DNA of 64,000 bases from Morchella semilibera (Eukaryota > Ascomycota > Pezizomycetes > Pezizales > Morchellaceae): contig WBVU01000005.1 of the NCBI GenBank assembly GCA_009192285.1, positions 124,001 through 188,000 on the forward strand, in the 5' to 3' direction. Within the stretch, counting starts at the first letter, position 1. Every line of letters begins with the position of its first letter. This document shows, in pieces, positions 54,796 to 64,000 of the stretch. Position numbers and translations under genes: made by a program. Below the pieces are notes generated by a model that saw nothing but the letters and a program-made list of their open reading frames with translations, did not search any database and was not told the DNA's origin.

Positions 54796-57700
54796 ATGCC
54801 TTGTGAAAGGATATGGGAGTGCGAGACCCTCCGGTCGAGCGAGGAAGGGTATTTCGATCATGAGCTGGTGTTGGCGGCGGCGAGGGGGGAATATAATGAG
54901 ATGAAGAGGCTTATGGAAGTCTCAACGGAGCCTCAAAGAGACACGGAGACAGTCCCCGACGCTCGCAGCAGGGCCTCATTGATCACAGGGACAGTGATGT
55001 GGATGACAGAAAATCGTGTGTGGCGGAATTGTAGTACAGGAAGCATGGGATTGTATGCGGCGGCCCTGTGCGGACAGGAGATAATTGTGCAGCTGCTGCT
55101 GGATGACTATAAGGTGAGTCCCAGCGCAGCTGTCGAAATAGGCGGCATCAGCAGGACGGCTTTAGTGGCGGCAGTGAAGGGCCGCCACGGGAAGGTGGTG
55201 CAGCTACTGTTGAGTCGAGGAGCGGATGTCAATGCACCTGCTGCGGAATATGCTGGTAGAACAGCTTTACAGGCGGCGGCGGAGGGTGGGCACGAGAAGG
55301 TGGTGCAGCTACTATTGGGTCGGGGAGCGGATGTCAATGCACCTGCTGTGGATGATACTGGCAGAACAGCCCTACAGGCGGCAGCTGAGGGCGGACACGA
55401 GAACGTGGTGAAGCTACTGCTAGGTCACAAAGCGGATGCTAATGCCGCCGCTGGTGCTAAGTCTGGTAGAACAGCCTTAGGGGCGGCGGCAGAGGGCGGA
55501 CACGAGAAGGTGGTGAAGCTACTCTTGGCTCGAGGAGCGGATGTCAATGCACCTGCCGCGGAATATGCTGGTAGAACAGCTTTACAGGCGGCGGCTGAGG
55601 GCGGACACGAGAAGGTGGTGCAGCTACTGTTGGATCGAGGAGCGGATGTCAATGCGCCTGCTGTGTATGAGAATGGCAGAACAGCCCTACAGGCGGCAGC
55701 TGAGGGCGGACACGAGGAGGTGGTTCAGCTACTGTTGGATCGCAAAGCGGATGTCAATGCAGCCGCTGGGGTCAAGTCTGGCAGAATTGCCCTACAGGCG
55801 GCAGCAGAGGGCGGGCACGAGGAGGTGGTGTGGTTACTGTTGGATCACGAAGCGAATGTCAATGCACCTGCTGGGCAAGGTGCCGGTAAAACAGCCCTAC
55901 TGGCTGCGGCGGAGGGCGGGCACAAGGAGGTGGTGCAGCTACTGTTGGGTCGCGGAGCGGATGTCAATGCACCTGGTGAGGAATATACTGGCAGAACGAG
56001 CTTACAGGCAGCGGCGGAGGGCGGACACGAGATGGTAGTGAAGCTACTGTTGGACCACAAAGCGGATGTCAATGCACCTGCGGCGGACTATACTGGCAGA
56101 ACAGCCTTACAGGCAGCGGCTGGAGGCGGATACGAGAAGGTGGTGCAGCTACTGTTGGATCACAAAGCCGATGTCGATGCACCTGCTGCGGAAGATGCTG
56201 GTAGAACAGCCTTACAGGCGGCGGCGGAAGGCGGACACGAGAAGGTGGTGCAGTTACTGCTGGATCACAAACCGGATGTCAATGCACCTGCTACGGATGA
56301 TACTGGCAGAACAGCCCTACAGGCGGCGGCGGGGGGCGGGCATGGTAAAGTGGTGAAGCTACTGTTGGGTCACGGAGCGGATGTCAATTCGCCCGCTGGG
56401 GTCAACTGTGGCAGAACAGCCCTACAGGCTGCGGCGGGGGGCGGGCTGCGGAAGGTGGTTAAGCTACTGTTAGATTGTGGAGCAGATGTGAACATACGCG
56501 CGGGATGGAAGGAAGGTAGAACAGCCCTACAGGCGGCAGCGGAGGGTGGACATGAGGACGTGGTGCAGCTACTGTTAGATCACAAAGCGGATGTCAATGC
56601 ACCTGCTGCGGATGATACTGGAAGAACAGCTCTACAGGCGGCGGCGGGGGGCGGACACGAGAAGGTGGTACAGCTACTATTAAATCGTGGAGCGGATGTC
56701 AATTCGGCCGCTGGGGACAAGTCTGGCAGAACAGCCTTACAGGCGGCGGCGGAGGGCGGACACGAGAAGGTGGTGCAGCTACTCCTGGATCACAAAGCGA
56801 ATGTCAATGCACCTGCTGCGGAAGAGGCTGGCAGAACAGCCTTACAGGCGGCGGCGGCGGGCGGGCAACAGAGGGTGGTTAAGCTACTATTAGATCGTGG
56901 GGTCGATGTGAACATACCCGCCACATGGTGGGAAGGTAGAACAGCCCTACAGGCGGCGGCGGAGGGCGGCTACGAGAAGGTGGTGCAGCTACTCCTGGAT
57001 CACAAAGCGGATGTCAATGCAACTGCTGCGCAAGGTGCTGGTAAAACAGCCTTACAGGCTGCGGCGGAGGGCGGACACGAGAAGGTAGTGCAGCTACTAT
57101 TAGATTGCGGAGCGGATGTCAATGAACCTTATCATGAAGTTGATGGTAGAACAGCTTTAGAGGCGGCGGCTGAGGGCGGACACGAGAAGGTGGTGCAGCT
57201 ACTGTTGGGCCGCGGAGCGAACGTTGATGCGGGCGCCGGGTTGGAACGTGGGACAGCCCTACGCGTGGCGACTGAGGGCAGATACTCGCGTGTGCAGGCC
57301 TGGCTACTTCTTGCTGGAGCTGATTTCGGTTGGTCGGCCGGTAGCGAAGGGCAGAGCTTCCTCCATTATGTATGCACTCCCGGCAGGGCCCATATGCTGC
57401 CTGAGCTTCTAAAGAACAGCAGTCCTCAGGTCGTCAATGCCAGAGACCATTCTGGATTAACACCTCTACACCTAGCTGTTAGGAATGACCTTTTGGAATG
57501 CGTGCAGCAACTACTCACCAAGGGTGCAAACAAGGAAATCCAAGATGCAACTGGGAATACGCCACTGGCGATGGCTCTTGACATTCCCAACAGTAGCATT
57601 TTCAAGCTTCTTCTCGAGAAAGGTGCCAGCACAGACACGATTCCTACAAGCAAGTATCTCAAATGGCTAGATGACCAAGGAATCAGGAATGATCACGATT

Positions 57701-59673
57701 GCATGCTCATATCCGATCACCCAACAGAGGGCCGGGACATCACAGAGACGAGATGGTCTCAGCAGAAAGTCTCATCGTTTAGGAATCTCCTAAACAGAAG
57801 ATCCATTCTTTTCCAGAGGTTAGTATTCTGTTCCTTAAATCTATTTTTCATCTGCGGAGAATGACCGTCCTATAAGGTCCAACCGACGCGAGACCCCCGA
57901 ACCCCCTGCATATCAGGGTACATGTGTTGGTCTTCCAGGCTACCCAGATTCGGAACCAGATTTACCGGGTTCGGTGGTCCGGTGCATGTGGGCAACGGCT
58001 GAGAAGCCGAGGCACTATGGTGTGTTAAATTTCGTGCCCGGTATTCCCAGTAACCAGGAGATTCTGTCTCTTAGCCCCGCCTCAGGTAAATAATTCCCCA
58101 AAGGTCTGTTCCATATAGTTTACACAGCTAACAAAAAAGTAATTCTCATTGGTCATGCGTGTTTTATCTGGCCACCTCCACACCCGCCGCAATCGACCGC
58201 CACGAGCCCTTCAAAGGAGGTCATTCCATCGTTCCAAGCCGGGACCCAGGCGGTTGAAATATCCTGGGTAATGTCAAACAAAAATCAAACCATGGCGGAG
58301 GGATCAAATCAACCTATGAGGTTCATCCACTACCGATGTACATTTTCGCTGAAGCTGCTTGCTATCCCCTGCCACGGGGTCGAGTTTGTTGCCTGGTTTC
58401 TTCGCGAGATAAACCGCCGATGGGTGGAGCTGATTGCCGGCGCCAAGTCCCATCTAGCGCAACGGGTGAGTATCTCGTCTCTAATATATTTACTATCTAT
58501 ACTGAGAAACGTCTAATGGCCTGGTCCGTGACCAACAGCGATCCTCTCAGTTGCTGGCAGCAGGCAAGAATCCCACGATAATCAGCTCCTTGTTGCAGGA
58601 CAGCCAGGAGTGGTACCGACTCCGACAAATCTGGCGGGAACACTACGAGAAATCGTGCGACCTTCTCCAGCAATTTGAGGAACATGACGTTTTCAGGAGC
58701 ATCTCGACAGACCACGATTTCACAAGAACCCATGATGCGACGGCCCAAGGCGCTCACACCAACACAGCTAATGGATTAAACAGAAGAAAGAAAAAAAGAG
58801 GCACTCAAAACAGGCCGCCTCTAATCGAATCCCTCCGGGATCAAGTCAAGTACCTTAGAGAGGATTGCGGACAAGCATTATCGGAACTGGACAAGGAAAC
58901 AAAGGAGCTTATCGAGTTGGTGAGATGTTCAATCATGGGAATTTAGACGAGAAAGTGCTAATCGTTCTATACCGCCTTCAGGAGTTCAACCTTGTTTCGA
59001 TTTTTGAAGCCCGCAGCTCCCTTGACATGGCCAAATTGTCCTGTGAAATGGCCAAAAGATCCATTGAAATGGCCGAGGTGTCCAATGAGATGGCGAGGAG
59101 TATGAAGAGATTAAGCTGGATTACCGTAAGCTGAATCCGCCCATTGGTGAACCAATACCGTGACTGATGTTCTCCATAGTTTATTTTTCTACCATTAATG
59201 TTTATCTCGGTGTGTATCTCCCGGGTGGAGTTTTCTAAGGTTTTTCTGACAGGTAACAGGGTCTGTTTGGCATGAATGTGAATCTCCTGAGCGATAACCC
59301 AGCATGGCAATGGTATTTTATTGTCGCGGGCCCTTTTTCAGCCTGTGTTATTATTATTTCTCTTTTGTGTAAATACCTTCCGGTATGGAATCCCCAGGGA
59401 CGATTAACTAGATGCTTCGGCTAAGCAGCTGACACCGTACAGATTACGGACCTCATGAAAGGAATCGACGAACGCCTACAATTGGCATTTTCCAGCGATA
59501 TCTCAAGCTCAACAACAGACAGAACGAGTGACCATCAACAGGTTCCTACCGGAAAGGAATCTTTGAACAACCAAGGATTGTTCCTCAGGATGTCGGGCCT
59601 GCGGAGAAGGCCGATGCCTGACTTGGAGAGCCCACGGCCTGTTGAATCCAGGACACCTAGCCTCCAGCAGTAA
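54796..59673 (+). CDS. Ankyrin-repeat protein with C-terminal CorA-like membrane domain
   Basis: Eight exons are read: 54796-57818, 57877-58085, 58140-58465, 58539-58919, 58982-59125, 59180-59209, 59260-59382 and 59443-59673, about 1488 residues. If the last intron is not used, translation ends at 59424 (about 1425). After a divergent N-terminus, about 20 near-identical 35-residue ankyrin repeats (GRTALQAAAEGGHEKVV core, residues about 117-817) are followed by four ordinary degenerate repeats. The C-terminus has a heptad coiled coil (DMAKLS, EMAKRS, EMAEVS, EMARSM), then LSWITFIFLPLMF as TM1 leading to the GMN signature (LFGMNV), a short loop and TM2 (WYFIVAGPFSACVIIISLL). This order is that of fungal CorA-like Mg2+ transporter-related domains fused to ankyrins, so the protein should sit in a membrane; ion transport is not proven. 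The first two joins are less sure than the later ones. An alternative is an ankyrin-only gene ending at 57864 with a separate CorA-like gene downstream. Confidence 0.75.
55144..57240 (+). repeat. Coding tandem array, 105-bp ankyrin units
   Basis: Units begin at exact 105-bp steps (for example 55255, 55360, 55465), about 20 in a row, and differ by few bases. Variation concentrates in the codons after LLL (D/G/S/A/N, then R/H/C, then G/K/E) and in the last six or so codons, the exposed ankyrin loop. Confidence 0.9.
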
Positions 59674-61411
59674 GGATTTGATTTTACTGCTCTGCAATGT
59701 ATAGAATATTACAATGGGCAGGGGAGGGGTGGGGGACGGGCAAGGGAGGGATACATATGTCCTCTTTGCAGGTGCGGAGCTCTGGATATGGAACTTGGGA
59801 GCGGATGGCTCTGTCTCGGGGAAACTCTTTATCTACATTTCATTAGCCACAGTGTTATTATTAAGTATGATGTAAATGAATGGCATTCGTTACCTACTTG
59901 TGACATCTGGTCCTTCAAGGGGGGTGAGGGGGGCTTTTAGTAGTGTTATCGAGCTCCTCCATCATAATGACAGGTCGGGAACCTCTGGGGGGGCCGGAAA
60001 TTAGCATATTTTTTTTATCTCTCTTAGTAAATAATAGATCTCACAAAAGATTCCATTCCCCTATCATGGGAGGTGACGGACCATAGGATAATTTTATGGC
60101 CTTTTTTTTGGTGCGAGGTTCGGTTTAGGGCGAGCGCCGACTCTGCCGGCCGCGGGGGTGTCGTACAACAGTGATTATGAGACTGTCTGTCCTAGAGGGA
60201 TGATCGAGCCATTCAGCTCCCGATGCATTTGGTTCTAGAGTCGCCAAGCATAGGTTGTGAGCCCTAATAGCCCACAATGCCTATGATTACTAAAGCTACT
60301 CACCGTTTTTAACGGTCTTCCTCTGATCACCTTTGGATCCTCCCAACCCACACAGACCGTCACCATACGATGTCTCAGGCCCCCCACCCTGGGGCCCTCC
60401 GTCCGCGAGATATGCTAGGTCAACAAAAGAGAGGGGAGGTGACATAGGAAAAAGGAGAAATAAGACAGGCGAAGTAGTGTCCCCTCCGTGATCCCCGCGG
60501 ATTCTCCCCTCCCTTCCTCCCCATACCCCTTCACTACAAAAGATCCATCTTTTGTCACAACCCATCACTACCCATTATTGCATATTTCCTCGCCACCCAA
60601 AGACCCACGCCCTATCACAACCCACGCCCTATCACAACCCACGAACTCTACCATCTCTCTACCTAAATTCTCTCCCTACCCGGCCCCCTTATTTTCCCTT
60701 CCCTCCTCAGGATGGTGCTTCACTTTGCCAACCGAATACAGCTCTTGACACTTATCAAATTAGCTGCGGATCGGATGCTGATGCAGCGACATCTCTGTCA
60801 TCCGTCGCCACCCCCGGTATTCCCGGCATAGCCTTGCGCCCCGCGTTGCACTTCACTCACAAAATCAAAACCACACATGTCACACATGTTCCACTGTGAG
60901 TGAGCAATCCAGGGGGCGCAGTTCGCTGGGGCATTATGTTAGAATACGCCACCACGCGAGAGGAAGAGATATATTTGGGGTCGAACCCTCAAGTGATAAT
61001 CCCTCTCTTCTCCTTTACATTCCGGGCCAGGAAACGCGGGCCAGGAAACGCACCCCGTCCATACACGTCCTAATATTACCCCCAAGCCGCCCCCGTGGAG
61101 GGGCGAACGGAGGTTTGACGCGACGCTGCAGTACTCCGCGATATTGGTACGTGTATTCACTGTGTCCCCAATAGTAAGGCCTCCCTATTCAAATAATGCA
61201 AGAAGCAGCATTCCTAGGAGAGGAAATTTGAACCTCGGGAACATCAGTTTGCTTTGGACAATATTCTTGCACTCATGGTTGAAAACAACAAAGCCGTCCA
61301 TGGGCAGGTGGCGTGGCAGCAAGGGTCCTGCCGGCGCAGTACAACCAACATCCAATTAGAACCTCGCAGGGCCTTAGGTATGTAGACATAGGGGTACCTT
61401 GGTATTTACTA
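59674..61411. other. Intergenic, no gene recognised
   Basis: A fragment of the TCCCTTAG MITE interior (AATAATAGATCTCACAAAAG) lies at about 60025-60075. A CT/CA-rich stretch with the direct repeat CCTATCACAACCCACG is at 60605-60640. No gene was recognised. Confidence 0.4.
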
Positions 61412-61529
61412 CTCGTATCGTCCTGACGTTTGTAAATGGGACCACTATTGCATACTAAAACTTGGGCTTGGCGTGTATATGTATGGCATGCAATAACAGT
61501 CATTTTTCCAAACGTCAGGAAAATACGAG
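61412..61529. mobile_element. Hairpin MITE, TA-CTCG family, copy 3
   Basis: The 118-bp near-palindrome is flanked by TA (61410-61411 and 61530-61531) with ends CTCGTATCGTCCTGACG and CGTCAGGAAAATACGAG. The interior TGTATGGCATGCAATAAC matches the other copies. Confidence 0.8.
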
Positions 61530-61531
61530 TA

Positions 61532-64000
61532 GAGTGTATTTACCAAGTGTCAAAACCCACAATTTACTTTACCACATTAAAATGTAGGTTGCCGAAACTG
61601 ACTCGGGCTGCAGGTGGGGATGTAGGATACGCCTAGATACTTATGTGTACTATTCTGTGTGTAAGTTATATCCACCAAGCGTATTCACAGCAATGGTGAA
61701 GAGTTATTTATCTACGCTCTCCTATCATCCTTCCTGACGTGGCTAATTAGTTTACTGAGGGTAAATGTCAATATCCCCCCCCACAGCCGTCATTCACCTT
61801 TCTGGCTTCATTTCTTAGTTATTATAGGATCTGCAGTCTCCCCGGTAGTCAAAAGTGGAGCCAGAAAGTGGTTGCCACCGATCGGCGTTACCCTCAATTT
61901 TGAGAGAGACAGATTCAGCCACCAAGAACAATAATCTATTCTGGTATCACCTTCTAGCAAAATTTAGAGACTTGAGAGGCAGGAGCAATCGCTTCTGAAT
62001 TCTCATATGGGGAACCTTTATTAAAAAATATCCCCATTCGATGATTTTATAAGCTTAGAAGGAGTGGGGGTCGAATGACCCGCTAGATCACCCCCTAGTC
62101 AAACTTGTGGCTGGAGGCTTCAGCGCTTGGCTTCTTAATGCCAGGTTTGTCAAAAAAAGACTCCTGATCCATCAGCGCAAAGGACCTATTTTTGACCAGA
62201 TCTGACACCTGGTACATACGCTCTACTATGCGGGTGTGGTTATAACTGTTACCCACCTACATAGCTACAGTCCTACTACTGGCCGCCTCCCTACCGGTTT
62301 TGGCTGCCTCTTGCGGGTTCTATTTCTGTATCTAGGTACAGTCGCAACTCGAGATGCCGGATCTCAATACGCTTGACCCCTTTTGCCCCGTACGAAACTC
62401 TGGCGGGGGGCGGATTTAGTTCTCTTGCTGTAGAATTAATTTGCTATCCCGAATCTCCTAGGAATATTTAATATCTTGTACGAAATTGTTAGAATCTTGG
62501 CAATCCGGCATATCGAGTTACGACTGTAGTATGAACCAAGCAGATTGTACAAACATTACAAGAGAAAGGCTGCCAGTGGGCCCGAGATGTACTACGTTGT
62601 CAAGGGTAGGTGAGTAGAACACGGACATCCAGTTCATGTTGCTACGTTCTACCCACCTACCCTTGACACTGGAGGGAGTATCTCGGAGCTCACGCCGGTG
62701 GTGCGCATCTGCCTCTTCGGGTAACTAGGTATAGAGAAGATGCGTATATACACGTCGATAGCACGGTACCAAATGGCATGCATCGGCTAGTCTGGCCAGA
62801 AAAATGATTCCAGGGACGACCATAGATATCACCTACAGCCCGGACCTGCCCCCGCAAGTCCTGCACCTTTAGTGGGAGTATGATATGCATACTAGTCTAA
62901 ATCGGATGTCAATGCTAGTAGAATATTAGTTTTGATGTCGGAAGCCAGAACATACTGTCTTATCTTGTATGTTAATCGAGCGGTTGGGAGCTCCCAGTAT
63001 TGCAATGCCTCCACTCGACAGCAACCCCCCCCCCCCCCTAGGGTACTAAAACCGATACCGCTTAGGCTGGCAGTAAATGCTGACCTCCCAGAAAGAGCTA
63101 AAGCTTGGTGGCGTTTGCTCACAGATACTTTTATCCCTACTGTGAAATAATTGATCCCTCATATACACCCCGGGTCTCCATTGTAGGAGGAGTCGGGGGT
63201 GCCGATCGCTATCCGAAAGGGTCCAGCAAATCCACCACACGGGGAAAAAAAGTGGGCGGGAGAAAAATAAGAATGGCGGGAGAAGACAAAACTGCGCGGG
63301 AGAAAATAAAGTATGCGGGATGGTGTGTGTGCGTGTGGTGGGGGGGGGGGGGGCAGAAGACTTGGGGTGGGGTCTACTCTCCTATGAAAATCTCAACCAG
63401 AAAAGGTTGTGGACAGGGTTCTCAATGGTACCAATTGGTATGATCTTCATGCCACATTCCACTCACTACTGGGTCTCCAGGTGATCATCAAACCGTATGA
63501 TATTCCACACACTGCTTATTTTACTGACTATAATAGGGAGTTTAAGCCAAATCGACAACAAAAGGTCAACAAAAAAAGGATTAGCGTGTACTAGCCCGGT
63601 GTAGTAGGTATGATATCCTCGGAGGTGCGCACAGAGACCTTTGGTATAGTCTCCTGAATATACCAGTGATAGCATGGCTATATACAGCGTTTTCCTGATC
63701 ACACCAGCCTCATTTTCACTTGCCGATCTTTTTTTTTGCGGCGAGGGGCTGGCTTAAACCCTCTGACAAAAGTATCATACTGTAAATGAGTCTTGTCTTA
63801 GTTTTCGAAAAGCTATCCGAAAGAAAAAAGATTTTTGGGGGCACCAATTGCAACCTTAAGGCTCTACTATGATATTTATCATATAACCGAGATAGATAGA
63901 TACCTACCATATCATACCTACTATTACCTAGAGGTCTTCATACCGTACGTTACTTGGTGTACTATCAGAGAATGTTATCAATACGTACTTGTTAATCACT
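61532..64000. other. Intergenic right edge, one hairpin
   Basis: At about 62598-62667, GTCAAGGGTAGGTGAGTAGAAC pairs with its near-perfect inverse after a spacer of about 28 nt, with weaker outer pairing (CGAGAT..ATCTCG). Homopolymer C and G tracts lie at about 63026 and 63338. No gene was recognised. Confidence 0.4.

Noticed and set aside
54796-57864. Ankyrin gene ending at the stop in 57864 as a free-standing protein
   Set aside because: An intron starting GTTAGT at 57819 leads into an open exon and on to CorA-like exons in phase; kept only as an alternative.
1-64000. LTR retrotransposon or virus-like elements
   Set aside because: No reverse transcriptase, integrase, protease or capsid motifs and no long direct terminal repeats were seen in the frames or by eye.

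Overview
The window looks like a gene-poor, repeat-rich stretch of a filamentous ascomycete genome. The reasons are short introns (about 50 to 230 nt) with GT..AG ends and CTAAC/TACTAAC-like branch sites, fungal-style start contexts, scattered TTAGGG/CCCTAA units, an ankyrin-CorA-like protein, a PIF/Harbinger transposase of fungal type and very many small inverted-repeat elements. A Pezizomycete (truffle-like) host would fit, but this is an inference and no marker gene fixes the genus. All gene models below were read by eye from frames, splice signals and family motifs.

Layout. 0.4-2.2 kb: PIF/Harbinger DNA transposon with a whole DDE transposase and a convergent second ORF. 4.1-6.3 kb: four-exon protein kinase with a duplicated, unrecognised N-terminal module. 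8.4-9.1 kb: purine-rich minisatellite. 10-21 kb: mostly non-coding, full of MITEs, with one decayed copy of a proline-rich two-exon gene at 16.2 kb. 21.9-24.6 kb: five-exon gene for a tandem pseudokinase-kinase protein of the same family as the 4.1 kb kinase. 26.9-27.6 kb: broken F-box/ankyrin gene. 27.6-41 kb: almost gene-free, with one small beta-trefoil-like gene (32.5-32.0 kb, minus strand), a Harbinger-type MITE and hAT-type MITEs. 44.2-41.5 kb (minus): eight-exon FAD-linked oxidoreductase (D-arabinono-1,4-lactone oxidase type) with one in-frame stop. 44.7-49.7 kb: nested MITE cluster. 50.6-49.9 kb (minus): intact copy of the proline-rich gene. 54.8-59.7 kb: eight-exon ankyrin-repeat/CorA-like membrane protein with about 20 near-identical 35-residue repeats. 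59.7-64 kb: non-coding with a few hairpin repeats.

The kinase genes and the ankyrin-CorA gene look like lineage-expanded signalling or self/non-self-type proteins; nothing in the sequence proves that they work together. The most notable points are the tandem kinase whose first domain has lost the HRD Asp, the metal-binding Asn and the DFG Asp while its second keeps them; the identical phase-0 intron positions in all three kinase domains; the recently homogenised ankyrin array; and a dense set of TA-flanked MITEs, including two paralogous repeats that serve as each other's empty-site control. No CRISPR array, rRNA gene, confident tRNA or retroviral/LTR element was recognised.
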